DNA of 64,000 nucleotides from Pycnopodia helianthoides (Eukaryota > Echinodermata > Asteroidea > Forcipulatida > Asteriidae), in the NCBI GenBank assembly GCA_032158295.1, contig CM063253.1, positions 899,001 through 963,000 on the forward strand, given 5' to 3'. Shown in pieces: positions 32,201 through 43,760 of the stretch (the first letter of the stretch is position 1; each line of letters starts with the position of its first letter). The translations under genes were made by a program, and so were the position numbers. A model generated the notes under the pieces. It worked only from the letters and a program-made list of their open reading frames with translations, was not told where the DNA came from and did no database searches.

Positions 32201-33804
32201 TTCACTGTGTGTGTCGGTTGTCTTTCCCTGTAGATACTTTGCAATGGCCCCGGAACATGTATACCAATTTGTGCAGCTGGATTTACAATGAGAGTAAGTA
32301 TCCTAATTTACAACAGAAGACTGTCGTGTATTTCTCAAACTGTCGTGTATTTCTCTGAATTCTGTTCAACAGATCAGCTTCCAGAACTTGTTCAGACTTT
32401 TTATGAACATCATTTTAATGCCAACTTTTGCAGATACATTTTGGAAGAGTCCCTTCATTCCAAACTTCAAACTTTGCATCAAGTACACCAAACCAACAAC
32501 CTGTGAAAATCTTATCGAGTTTGGAGGGTATATTTGAGTGAAAACAATGGAAGTCATATCAGGCTTATTTCAATTGCAGCAATCAAAATAAACAACAGTA
32601 TTCAAAAGTCAATTCAATTTAAAGGCAGTGGACACTATTGGTAATTACTCAAAATAATTATTAGCATAAAACCTTACTTGGTAACGAGTAATGGGGAGAG
32701 GTTGACAGTATAAAACATTGTGAGAAACGGCTCCCTCTGAAGTGACATAGTTTTCGAGAAAGAAGTAATTTTCCACGAATTTGATTTCGAGACCTCAGAA
32801 TTAGATTTTGAGGTCTCGAAATCAACCATCCATCTGAAAGCACACAGCTTCGTGTGACAAGGGTGTTTTTTCTTTCATAGTTATCTCGCAACTTCGACGA
32901 CCAATTGAGCTCAAGTTTTTACAGGTTTGTTATTTTATCCATATGTTGAGATACACCAAGTGAGAAGACTGGTCTTTGACAATTACCAATAGTGTCCAGT
33001 GTCTTTAACTCTGACAATATTTCAGACAGAAAACTTCTTCTGGAGCATTGGTGTTTCAACTTTATAGTTAGTGAACTTTCAGATCGAACCTGTCAGTAAT
33101 AATATACAGAGACCTCATAAAAGTGGGGGAGAATATGACAAGTCTCTAACCTCACAATAAAGTGGTGTATTTTGTCACTTTATGATATACTCTTTTAGAT
33201 CATTGGATGTCAACTTTAAATGGGCCAGTACATCTCTAAATGGGCCAGTACATCTCTAAATGGGCCAGTACATCTCTAAATGGGCCAGTACATCTCATAC
33301 AAGAGTTTGTTGTCAGTCCGAAGATCCAGATCATCACCGTTTTGATTGTATACTCGGGGAATTCAGTAATTAATTAAACATTCCACATACAAAATTTTAC
33401 AGACCCACATATTTGAATTGTGAAGTCATTGGATGTGTTTGGATGTTGACAACATTCGTACCGGAAGGTTATCAAGAACAATAACGTGAGGTTAGAGACT
33501 TGTAATATTTTAGCCACTTTCATAATCACTCTATCAGAAAATGAGTGCATCGCAAAGCTGAATTTGACTTTAAAGCCCCTCTTAAATGAAAAGATTCCAA
33601 CTCACTTTTCGAATACCATTTTCTGAAATACAGTTCCTTGGGATGAAAGATGTTCAACAGGTGTACGTAGAGAGTGTGTGTAGAGTGCAGACGATGTCTC
33701 TGTCTGGAAAAATCATGTACATCTTTGCTGATCATCTTCTAGTGCACTGGCCAAGTCTGAAGGAGAAATACCCAAAATCAATCTATTTGGGCAGAGTGGT
33801 TTAA
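29278..33804 (+). CDS. ALG14: ALG14, UDP-GlcNAc transferase subunit, 5 exons
   Basis: Exons 29278-29440, 30768-30919, 31248-31370, 32234-32293 and 33634-33804 join in phase to 222 codons (human ALG14 is 216). Residues 9-31 form the N-terminal membrane anchor. GSGGHTTE lies at 53-60, ADTDK at 80-84, ERIPRSREV at 109-117, ILCNGPGTCIPI at 147-158 and VYVESVCRV at 176-184, and the protein ends in YLGRVV; each block matches the family in order. ALG14 holds ALG13 at the cytosolic face of the ER, and the pair adds the second GlcNAc to dolichol-PP-GlcNAc in N-glycan assembly. The start is the ATG in CAAGATGG at 29278; an upstream in-frame ATG at 29224 would add 18 residues that the family lacks. No break is seen. 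A polyadenylation signal follows about 70 bases after the stop. Intron 4 carries MITE B4 and a 20-base tandem repeat. Confidence 0.96.
29670..29862 (-). repeat. Interspersed repeat G, copy 2
   Basis: Inverted diverged copy of 3415-3615, inside ALG14 intron 1. Confidence 0.6.
30417..30640. mobile_element. Element I, compact copy
   Basis: Left end TACCCTCTTGCTGTCTGACC and right end CGACAGTAGGAGGGTTAA are inverted repeats. 224 bases, in ALG14 intron 1. Lacks the tandem array of the 16.4 kb copy. Confidence 0.65.
31387..31555. mobile_element. MITE N (TAAAGCCCGGTTCATACTTC termini)
   Basis: 169 bases with 20-base inverted ends at 31387-31406 and 31536-31555 (one mismatch), ending in TA, and inner GCGAATGC/GCATTCGC repeats. 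TA ends fit a Tc1/mariner-type MITE. In ALG14 intron 3, 16 bases after the exon 3 donor. Confidence 0.78.
31637..32067 (+). mobile_element. TTAA-MITE family H, copy H2
   Basis: Matches H1 over GTGAAAGTTTCAGCTGAATA and the CAGCAAAAAACTGTC region. Ends ATTACCAATCTATGACCCTA and TTTTTAA; left end degraded (GTAAAGGCAGG). In ALG14 intron 3. Confidence 0.65.
32619..33008 (+). mobile_element. TTAA-MITE family B, copy B4
   Basis: TTAAAGGCAGTGGACACTAT start and, inverted, TTAAAGACACTGGACACTAT. The central hairpin GATTTCGAGACCTCA / TGAGGTCTCGAAATC lies at 32783-32823. In ALG14 intron 4. Confidence 0.9.
33217..33296 (+). repeat. 20-base unit repeated four times
   Basis: TAAATGGGCCAGTACATCTC occurs four times head to tail without a mismatch, in ALG14 intron 4. 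Confidence 0.95.
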
Positions 33805-33872
33805 ACAGTAAAGCTGGAATACTTGCAAAAGGTTGATTGATTGATCAATGTTATATTACTCAAAGCTATAAC

Positions 33873-33878
33873 AATAAA
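33873..33878 (+). promoter_or_regulatory. Polyadenylation signal AATAAA of ALG14
   Basis: First canonical AATAAA after the ALG14 stop codon, 69 bases downstream, in AT-rich sequence. Confidence 0.6.
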
Positions 33879-34763
33879 ACAAATACAAAGTTTAAATATT
33901 GAAAACAATAATGATGATTAGATAACAATGAAATAGCTGTTGCAAACTGCTTATCAAAGTGACCTGTGGTGATGGCATTAAGTTATGACCTTCGTTATGA
34001 CCTTTTGTAATGACCCTAGCACAGTCTTCTTTCCCACAGGTTTCATGTAGCCTTTGAGAAAGACTCTGCTTGGGTTGAAAACAGGAGGACATAATAACAA
34101 ATTTTACAAAAAAAAGTCATAAGAAATATTGTTTAAAGTAATTTATAAAACAAAAATGAAGAATTATTTTTTGAGTGTATGTATATATAAATGGCATAGG
34201 AGGCTGGGCCAAGTTGCATAGAGCTTAAGCAAAAAAACAAAAAACAAAAAAACCTTATCACACAGTAAATGTTTTAACCTTTCTGTTATTGGTGGTTGTA
34301 TTAATTGGGTTTTTGTAGGGATCTCAGATAATCAAAGATTTAAAAGACAATATGCAAATTTGTATAGAGTGCAATATATTGAGGTCATAGCATCGTCACC
34401 TAAACCTGTGCCCTCTTCTGAAAAGGTTAATATACCCGGGTTTATGCAAAATTTGATTGGTTTACCTTTGCACTAAAGCTTTCCATCCAATGAAAGGTTT
34501 GAGTTTTGAAGATTGCTACTGATGTTAGATTTTTAGTTGTAAATCTCCATTTGTTTGACTAAATGTTGGTCGTGTTCCCTCAACACCCCTGCACAAACAA
34601 AACATGAAACCGCAACTCACATTAAGGGACCTGGCTGGTTTCCTTCTTCAGCTTTGTTATGGTTATATATATGTATCCAGTCTGTCAGTGAAATGTCAGT
34701 ACCATGTAAATAAAGGTCTAACCATAATTGGTAAAATTAAATAATATCTCAAAGCTCCTTTAT

Positions 34764-35155
34764 TTAAAGGAACATTACAGAATTGGTTTTTGCTAACAAA
34801 ACAGTTGCTGGCAGTGTAAGCACTTTATGTAATTCACCATATACATAAACTGACAAACCTGTAGAAGTTTGAGATCGATCGGCCATCTGGGTCACGAGAA
34901 AATAGTGAAAAACCGATTACACATTTGCATGAAAAATATAGATTCAACAAATGAATAAAACGCTCACTGAGCGATAAACTCCAATCGGAAAATTAGTTTA
35001 TTCATTTCTCATCAAATATGGCATTTCAGACATAAATATTTCAAGGGATGTTTTCTACTATCATCATCATGAGACGGTGTAAGTTTTATGTAAATCTGTG
35101 ATCAAAAAGTATTTTTACAAGTTTTTTTCTTACCAATTCTGTAATGTCCCTTTAA
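34764..35155 (+). mobile_element. TTAA-MITE family C, copy C3
   Basis: TTAAAGGAACATTACAGAAT left; right end inverted TTAAAGGGACATTACAGAAT; hairpin CGCTCACTGAGCG at 34961-34973. Shares TTAA 35152-35155 with MITE D. Confidence 0.9.
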
Positions 35156-35530
35156 AGGCAAAGTACACCTTTGGTTTTTGGACCGTTTGATTATTTTAAT
35201 CATATATAGATGTAGATATAAACAATAAACTAACCTGTGAAAATTTCATTTCGTTCAAAGGTTGTCGCGTTTTTGAAATATCGCCTAAATCCGCAGCGAA
35301 TAATGGAATATAGGAATACACGATCTGAGAAATGTTTCTGACAGAAACGTTTCTCAGATTCAAATTTTGGGGGATACAAACTGACATATTTTTTTCATAT
35401 CCACATTATTTTGAATTGAAATGATCCTCAAAATGCTTTATACTATCGAAAGTTGCTTTACTTCTAACCAAGTCAGTTTTTATTGCCATTAGTTTTTAGA
35501 ATTATTACCAATCGTGTACCTTCCCTTTAA
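35152..35530 (+). mobile_element. TTAA-MITE family D
   Basis: Ends TTAAAGGCAAAGTACACCTT and, inverted, TTAAAGGGAAGGTACACGAT. The central hairpin TCTGAGAAATGTTTC / GAAACGTTTCTCAGA lies near 35323-35358. Only copy of this subfamily in the window. Confidence 0.85.
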
Positions 35531-36211
35531 GCACTGTCAGAACTCTGCAGTTTCCCTCATACTTACCTAAAGGTCAAACAAAAAATCACACACACATAAT
35601 ACTTTGATGAGATCTGAAGTGCGTATACATAATCTGAGCATTAAATTCCCATTTACAGAGGTGATCTATCAAGGTTCATTTGGAAGTGCCGACGCTGTCA
35701 TATTTCTAGTGCTTTTATCAGACCTGCCACTGGATGGCCCGTATAAAAAGGCAGACTTTCAATCACTGGAGACTGATTGCACTTTTATTAATGCTAGACT
35801 TGGAACAAGTCGGGTCCCGTGCTTGATCCGTAATGTATTGATGTACATTTATATATTTTGATGTACGGCGGATGTCTGCTAAAACAAAAAGTCCGACTTG
35901 AGTCAAGTCTATTTGAATGCCTGCCTGACATGCTCATGTAGATTGCCCCGAAATTTGGCGTCCTATCCATTAGTGATATGCAATTAATTTAAAACTAAAC
36001 AGTAAATCAATTGTCGGATTACCCCGATTGGCGTCCTATCCATAAGTGATATGCAATTAATTTTAAACTAAACAACAAATCAATTGTCAAACTCTAAGTT
36101 AATAATTAGTAATAAAGTTGCTGAAGTTTGTTAAAAGGAAGGTGTGCAAAAAACTATTTTTGTCTGTTCTGTTCATATAATTAGCACTAGCCCTAATCCT
36201 AGCTGTAACCG

Positions 36212-36606
36212 TTAAAGGAACATTACAGAATCGGTTTTTGCCAACAAAACAGTTGCTGGCAGTGTAAGTACTTTATGTAATCCACCATGTACATAAACTG
36301 ACAAACCTGTAGAATTTTGAGATCGATCGGCCATCTGGGTCACGAGAAAATAGTGAAAAAACGATTACACATTTGCATGAAATCATATAGATTCAACACA
36401 TGAATAAAACGCTCACTGAGCGATAAACTCCAATCGGAAAATTAGTTTATTCATTTCTCATCAATTATGGCATTTCAGACAGAAATATTTCAAGGGATGT
36501 TTTCTACTATCATCATCATTAAATCGTGTAAGTTTTATGTAAATCTGTGATAAAAAAAGTGTATTTTACAAGTTTTTTTCTTACCAATTCTGTAATGTTC
36601 CTTTAA
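36212..36606 (+). mobile_element. TTAA-MITE family C, copy C4
   Basis: Both ends TTAAAGGAACATTACAGAAT, hairpin CGCTCACTGAGCG, TTAA on both sides. Confidence 0.9.
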
Positions 36607-36831
36607 CCAATGACCATCAAAACAGTGTCCTTGGTTTAAACACTAATTTTATTTGCTGTCAATTAATGTATTTTCTTTACAAACATTGCGCTTTTGATAG
36701 TCTCTCATTTGTGCCTAAATAGCAGTGGTCAGATTGCAAATAATTATAAATGTTCAACAGAATTACACATAGTATGGTCATGGTGAAAAACTTCGTTTTA
36801 ACAGTATTGTTTGTAATGCTATATTTATTAT

Positions 36832-36955
36832 TTCAGTTACGATATATTATTATTATTAATAATAATATTATGATGATTATTATTAATGTTATTTTATTTA
36901 TTTATTTATTTATTTTTATTTTTATTTTTTGGTGGTGGTGGTGGTGGTGGGGGGG
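36832..36955. repeat. AT/TTTA/GGT microsatellite cluster
   Basis: ATT-rich units, then TTTA units, then GGT units and a short G run in a row. Confidence 0.8.
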
Positions 36956-38077
36956 GTCACATAAAGCTACCAATATTAGCCGCGTGCTCTTAAAACGATT
37001 TATGCGGTACGTCGAGGTAAAATACTTCACCCGATAAACTATGTAAAATGTTGAAACGTGCTTTAATTCAGGATCGTCTACGTCAAAAAAAAACACCAAC
37101 ATGTATACTATTTCGCAAGAAGCTTTAATCTGGTTGTAACAGGTTATAGCGCCATCTGTTGATATCAACCATCGACTCAGGAATCGTGAGACGTGAAAAA
37201 GGAGGTCATGCAGAATAAAAACCAAATTCATTGATCAACCACAGTAGCAACGCATCAGTCATTATCTGATGGTTAGCAAACAAGTCATTGCCTAAGTTAC
37301 TCGCCTCTTCACTAATGGCAGAGTGCTGGGGTTTATTATTAACAGCAATCTTTTCAGACTCGGTACCAATTTAATAACTGCGGGATCAGACGCATAAGAT
37401 AACTACAGAAGTTATCAGGAAGCCAAGCAAAAAATTAAGTGGGCGGGGTATAATATTATCCTGGCTGTGGTACCACCGCACTTCCATGGTAATATATGTT
37501 TTAAGTACACGCATGCAGATTTCACAAAAAAGTTCCACAATTTATTTTGTGAGATATTACCATTCATAGTTATCTTCAGAATGTGTTTTTTTTCCACGAG
37601 GTCTTATTTTTTATAAGTAAAAGAAAAATCAAAAAGAAAAAAAAAAAAGTCAAGTCGACACTAAGTCAATTATGAAGGTTTTAATTTACCATCTCAAAGG
37701 TAAACCCATCCATATGTCACACATTAGTGCAAATCTGATATGAATAGTCATGTTAGGCAAGTGACTATCAACCAATAGGGATTAGGGAGTGCCTCTTAAT
37801 GATGACGTGTCTCTGACGTTGGTCTGCTGCATCTGTGTCAATTTAACCCCCATTTTTATCTCTAAACGACAGCCATCTATTTGTCAGTACAATTCGTGTA
37901 ATGCATTTATTGACCGTCACCCTCTCATTGCCGAGTTTTTGACGTGTTACGTTTTTATTTGAGCGTTGGGGAGGATTAGCATTTTGAACGATCGATATCA
38001 GTTCACGTTCATGTATTTTTGTTCACCCCTGTACATTGGAGGAGTTTTGTCATCTCTTTATAAAATAAATCAACATT

Positions 38078-41000
38078 ATGGAGAGCTTGGTCGCGGTTTA
38101 CTGGGTCCTTGTTTTCTTCTCAACTTCGTCTGTGGATGTTTTTGCTGCCAACAAGACAGTCGGTGCGACGAGCACTACATGGAACTCTTATACTGATGAG
38201 AACGGTAGGTCTTATCAATTTGTATAATCTCTTAAAATTAATAATAACTTGCGTCCCTCATTTTAAACACGAAAACTTGCCTTTGTTACACTCTCGTAAC
38301 TCAGCCACAACTTCGCTGGGCGTTAATATTTGTATTTTTTTCTTCTTTCATTATCATAATATTTAGTTCTTTATTAGTTGACCTCGGGAAAGTATTATTA
38401 TTATTCGTTTCTGCATGCACTTAGTATATTTTTGAACCAATAGCAGTCTGGGTACTCCACTACAGGAGGGTTATACCTCCTCTGGATGTTACCTCCATTT
38501 GTACCTTAACTATTTAATTTTTCAATACTATTATAACTGTAGTTGTTATTTAATGTATTTTCAAGCTGTGCAAATGGAATTAAACCAACCAAACAAACAA
38601 ACAAACAGTTTGACAGAGATTCGGACCAATTTGAAACAGATTCCGGGTCAAACTGACCCAGAATGTGTCAGTTCTCATAGGACCTGGGCCCAATTTCATA
38701 GAGCTATTAAGCACAAAAGTAGCTAAACACAACCAAATTATGCTTACCAGAATAAGGTTACCAGCCAAACTACCATATCACATGTACAATTTGTAACTGG
38801 TATCATGCTCATTTCTGCTTAGCAGGCAATTGTTAAGCAACAAATTCTGCTTAAGCAGCTCTATGAAATTGGGCCCAGAATCCGGGGTAGATGTCTTAAC
38901 CACAAGACCACTGAGCATGCGCACGTTGACAAGAGGCCAGTTCAAAGTTAGAGCACTTAACTGAGTATAATTCAATTTTGTCACAGAATCAATGTACTTA
39001 TGATATCTAGTTAATTGTTGTGGTACCCGCTAAAAAATATATCCCTGAGTCAATTATTGCATATGGTGAAAGTCTAGTTGCAATATGTGTGCTATTCAAA
39101 ACTTCTTTTGTGCCCGATTTCACGCAGATTGCTATATTTCAAAGGTCGATTTGTTTACCTATAACATTGATCATGTGTTGTGTGGAAACTTGGGAAACTA
39201 CCGCCTATGTGCCGCTGAAGGCGAAGGCATACAAATCAACAATGGAGACTGGCTGAAATACTACTGCATGAAAGGTTATTGCGAGATGAAGGGCCAAAGA
39301 GATGCACTGTGTGAAAACGGCTACAGTGGCCTTCTTCCGAGATGTATCAGTAAGTTTTACATTGATAGACCCTCGCACAATATGACGTCACAAGCTCAAA
39401 CAGCGCCCTCACTGGGGGTCAAAGGAAGACCCATCATTGGCTGAGAATTCTAAGTGGCGCGTACGCGCTTGAAACATAACATTTCCATTGTTTGACCTCA
39501 GCGATGGCTGTTTACATTGACAGCATAGAGCATTGTACGCTAGTTCGTTGGTTAAAATTGTGTCCAGATTTGTTATTTATATCAAAATGCTAAATTTTCT
39601 TTCCATAGTTTTGTTACTACAGTGTTCTTAGTTACCCAAACCCACACTTTGACAACTAAAAGCAAGAACTTGAGTCCGGTGCACAAACCACGACGCTAAG
39701 AATTCATTTTACTATTTTATACTTTCATGGTTAATGTTACTTTTATTATTTAATAGCCCCCCCCCCCCACACCCATTTATTTGAATTAACCAGACAACTT
39801 CAGGCCCGTAAAGTGAAGTAGACATAATGGATTGTTTAATTTTAGTGAGCACTCCTGCAATGGCAACTTGAACCTTTTCGAATAGTAAACTAACTAAAAC
39901 ATTGCCAAACTCTTTCTAAGTCGTACAAAAAAAGCATGTAATTTTCGCCAATAAGCGGCGTAATTTTAATAAAGTGCGTCAAGCAAGTCTAGGTTAAGAT
40001 GAGGACAAGTCGAGTTAGTACTGCAAATTTGTGTCACTTTTTTGTAAACTATACTACAGAGTCAGCGTTATTCAAGTATTCACGCGCAGTGACTTCGTTA
40101 TCCTTAGTGCTTGGTGGTATAACTCTAAGTTGGATTATCACTCTTGGAGTGTGCTGCAGAAAATTGAAATCTCAAAGGTAAATATTTCCTATTTTTCTCT
40201 GAATGTTTGAAACAAAATTTAAGAAAAAGAAAGAAATTAAAAAAAAAACTAATTGGAGAGAGCGGAATGGCTGCAGTTTTGTTTTCTTCTTTTTTTCTTT
40301 CTGTGGCTATACATTCATAAATAAACGAATATCTGTTCATATTCTGACCTTTGCCCCCTTTCTTTGACGTAGTAAAGCTTTTGTTATGCGGGTGGTTCGA
40401 ATTATACGTGACCTTGAATATGCACAGTGAACAGTCAGCGGGTTGATTACAGCACATAACGAAAACTGAAGTTTGATATAGGCATGCTGTCCGCACACGC
40501 GGAGTTGGACACTTTAAAAGGCACAGATATAATAATTAATTAATAAAAAGGAATATGGTCAAGAGAAACCGTTTAAAGTATTTTTCATTCATACTGTGCT
40601 GTTTGTTGGTTGTAACCACCAACGCGCTAGAAGTTCATGTATTTAAACAAACTATTGCCGAAGAGGGTTGATAATAAAATCAAAACTAGTCCACTGATGT
40701 AAAAAAAAAAAAAAAAAAATCAATGTTTAAAGGAACATTACAGAATTGGTAAGAAAAAAAACTTGTAAAATATACTTTTGATCCCAGACTTACATAATAA
40801 CTTACACGGTCTAATGATGATGGTAGTAGAAAACATCCCTTGAAATATTTCTGTCTGAAATGCCATATTGGATGAGAAATGAATAAACTAATTTTCCGAT
40901 TGGAGTGTATCGCTCAGTGAGCGTTTCATTCATTTGTTGAATCTATATGATGTCATGCAAATGTGTAATCGGTTTTACACTATTTTCCCGTGACCCAGAT

Positions 41001-41416
41001 GGCCGATCGATCTCAAACTTGTACAGGTTTGTCAGTTTATGTATTATGGTGGATTACATAAAGTGCTTACACTGCCAGCAACTGTTTTGTTAGCAAAAAC
41101 CAATTCTGTAATGTTCCTTTAAATCACCAGGAGTGCGTGTCATCAGTGCAGGCATAGCGAGAACAACTCAGTCCCGTTATCCTACAGTCTACCGAGTACA
41201 GCACCACAGGTCCCCGAGAGGAACCCCCTTCCCCTCCCGTCTCCCTCCCTGGTTATGAGTACAGTCTCGGCCAGCATCACGGACACCAAACATCCCACCA
41301 AAGAGGAGTCCCCCTACGACGTCTACGAAGAACCCAATGGTAAGCCAATGTTGGACATGATGTATGAATGTGTGGAACCAAGGGCTAACGATTATTACCT
41401 GGATATTACGTCTTAG
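38078..41416 (+). CDS. Type I membrane protein: signal peptide, sushi-like module, tyrosine-rich tail
   Basis: Four exons (38078-38204, 39128-39349, 40060-40177, 41131-41416) join in phase to 250 codons. Exon 1 codes a signal peptide (cleavage likely near residue 23-24) and an N-glycosylation site NKT at 25. Exon 2, flanked by phase 1 introns as usual for extracellular modules, codes residues 43-116 with seven cysteines (44, 61, 70, 89, 94, 104, 115); the part YYCMKGY...CENGYSGLLPRC fits the second half of a sushi/CCP domain. Exon 3 codes the membrane helix, about residues 126-147, then CCRKLK. Exon 4 codes a proline-rich tail with Y218, Y221 (YEEP), Y234 (YECV) and Y244/Y245 (YLDI), shapes that SH2 domains can bind when phosphorylated. 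This suggests a small cell-surface receptor or adaptor. I do not recognise an orthologue. The last intron ends in MITE C5, and a GTAAGC inside exon 4 near 41340 could give an alternative splice. Confidence 0.75.
38686..38876. mobile_element. MITE E3
   Basis: 191 bases from GGGCCCAATTTCATAGAGCT to AGCTCTATGAAATTGGGCCC, a perfect 20-base inverted pair. The best preserved E copy, in intron 1 of the sushi-module gene. Confidence 0.88.
40727..41122 (-). mobile_element. TTAA-MITE family C, copy C5, at a splice acceptor
   Basis: Both ends TTAAAGGAACATTACAGAAT. Ends 8 bases before exon 4 of the sushi-module gene, so the acceptor tract is built from its terminal repeat. Preceded by a run of about 19 A. 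Confidence 0.9.
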
Positions 41417-41921
41417 GCTAATATTTTCTCGTCAATTTAATTGTCAATTTAATCTCTGAACATGTATGAGGGAAACAAACAACAACAACAACAACAACTT
41501 TGCAGTTGGCCTTCTTAGGTAAAAATGGATCTGATAAAGTTACGATTTAAATGTTTACTGCTCACATGAAAACCGAACCTTGATTGTTAACCATCTGAAA
41601 AGCTTTACAACAACCCGAACACTAAATCTATCCCTAACCCTTAACACCCCCTCCCTGTTCTCTTGCCGTCCTCTTCGTCTAAACTGCCCACTAGAACTGG
41701 GGGAAATAGACCCATGTTTTGACACCATTCAAAAGGAACACATAACTGCAGCAGAAACTAAGCTATTGTGTGATGATTATTAGGTAACTATTCTGAGGTG
41801 ATGACATTATTTGCAAGGAAAAGAATTGCGTGGGGTTTGTTAACTTTGTACACATAGGTTATGGCAAGAGCAATGAATGGGGTTGGGTTGAGGTTGAGTT
41901 TGGGGTTTAATATATAATTGA

Positions 41922-41927
41922 AATAAA
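41922..41927 (+). promoter_or_regulatory. Candidate polyadenylation signal of the sushi-module gene
   Basis: AATAAA about 500 bases after the stop at 41416, the first one seen in that direction. A 3' untranslated region of this length is plausible but unproven. Confidence 0.35.
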
Positions 41928-43034
41928 ATGAAACTTACAGTTTTCCTACATGGCAACTGTCCTACGATGTTGAGGTACACTCGATGCATTATTCCATCTA
42001 ACTATAGTGTGGCTGAGCTTATTGCATTCCGCACCAAGGAATGTGCATGCTGGCTCCTCAAACAATCTCTGTTGTCTACTGAATCAGCCAAGCGTACCTC
42101 ATTTGCATAGGTCAAAGGGAAGTAAACTAACACCTTTTGCATAATATCCAGGATTATTCTCCCTGGCTAAAAGAACTAAGTCTAGACTACTCCGGGGTGG
42201 TATTAACTTCACAGTACAAAAGGAATAATGTAAAACGGACTATATTTACAGGATGAAGTCATCTTTTACAAAACTGGACATCACCATTGATTTTAAATTT
42301 AATTTATGCTTTCTCTCAAGTTAAGATTTTCTTGGCAGGAGTGGTTGTCTTCGAGATGAATAGGTTGTTATGTTATCTTATTTATTTATTTATTTATTTT
42401 GTTTCAGTTATGACGATTGCATCGGTAGGTTTGATCTGACATTACATTGACGTGTATAAATTATTACGTAAACAATTGTTTTTGTTTACACAACAATCGA
42501 CAAGCAGTAGTCGATGACATAAATAGAAACCATGGGAGTGGCCAAAAAATAATAATCATTCATAGAAAAAACATTTTTTCGTTAGGTCATTAGCTTTAAT
42601 TATCTCACAACGATTACATTTAATATTGCATTAGTGCCTTCAAAATAAGTATTATACAATAATAATAATTATTATTAATTGATGTTTTGTATACAAATAC
42701 CCAATGAGTCATTCTTATAATTTCAGCATATTCTTGTAGATATAAACAATTATATACATTTCTCGTGCTTACATTTATTCACTTGTTATAAATAGCTCTT
42801 ATATTGTGTGAATTAATTACCCTTTGATTATGTTTGCTTTGGTATTATTAGTGTATATTAAAAACACTTGATGAACTAGCTATTCCACTTTATCTTGGAG
42901 ATTACAAATGTTCTCGTAATGAATTATATTGCCCGTTGACTCGGTTCCCCCCGACCCAAGCCCCACCCCTTCCGCAACCACCCACTTTCAAGTGACTATT
43001 CCCTGTTTCACTTATTGTAAAAAAGTAAATAACA

Positions 43035-43428
43035 TTAAAGGAACACTACATAATTGGTTGTTGCTAACAAAACAGTTGCTGGCAGTGTAAGCACTTTATG
43101 TAATCCACCATATACATAAACTGGCAAACCTGTAGAAGTTTGAGATCGATCGGCCATCTGGGTCACGAGAAAATAGTGAAAAACCGATTACACATTTGCA
43201 TGAAATCATATAGGTTCAACAAATGAATAAAACGCTCACTGAGCGATAAACTCAAATCGGAAAATTAGTTTATTCATTTCTCATCAAATATGGCATTTCA
43301 GACAGGATTATTTCAGGGGATGTTTTTACTATTTATCATCATTAGACCCGTGTAAGTTTTATGTAAATCTGTGATCAAAAGTGTTTTTTACATTTTTTTT
43401 TCTTACCAATTCTGTAATGTTCCTTTAA
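43035..43428 (+). mobile_element. TTAA-MITE family C, copy C6
   Basis: Ends TTAAAGGAACACTACATAAT and, inverted, TTAAAGGAACATTACAGAAT; hairpin as in C3. Confidence 0.9.
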
Positions 43429-43563
43429 ACAATTAATAAAATCAGAAATTCACAATAACCTGGGAATTCTACAAGGAATATGAGAAAAAGGGTTAGCAGT
43501 AAGTTTTGAATTTTGAAAGGATGTGTGATTTAAACTTCGAACAGCGGCAATCATGTAGGGTAT

Positions 43564-43760
43564 GGGCCCAATTTCGTGGAGCTGCTTGATCACACAAACT
43601 ATAGCTAAGCACAACTAAATCATGCTAACCGGAATAAGGTCACCAGCCAAAATACCATGTAACAAGTACGATTTGCGACTGGTTTCGTGCTCATATTTTG
43701 CTAAGAAGATTATCGTTAAGCATTTTTTTTTCTGCATAAGCAGCTCTATGAAATTGGACC
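43564..43760. mobile_element. MITE E4
   Basis: GGGCCCAATTTCGTGGAGCT start and AGCTCTATGAAATTGG end, E-family interior. Confidence 0.75.

Larger units (their letters stand above)
33879..38077. other. Gene-free stretch between ALG14 and the sushi-module gene
   Basis: Holds MITEs C3, D and C4 and the microsatellite cluster, plus a short duplicated phrase (GGCGTCCTATCCATNAGTGATATGCAATTAATTT-like) at about 35960 and 36030. The promoter of the sushi-module gene presumably lies just before 38078. No supported coding sequence. Confidence 0.6.

Noticed and set aside
33217..33296. Short direct repeats as a CRISPR-like array
   Set aside because: The four units are head to tail without spacers, in an intron of a eukaryotic gene.
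39085..39444. Plus-strand ORF starting MCAIQNFFCAR as the start of the sushi-module gene
   Set aside because: The Met lies in intron sequence before the acceptor at 39127; exon 1 with a signal peptide at 38078 joins in phase.
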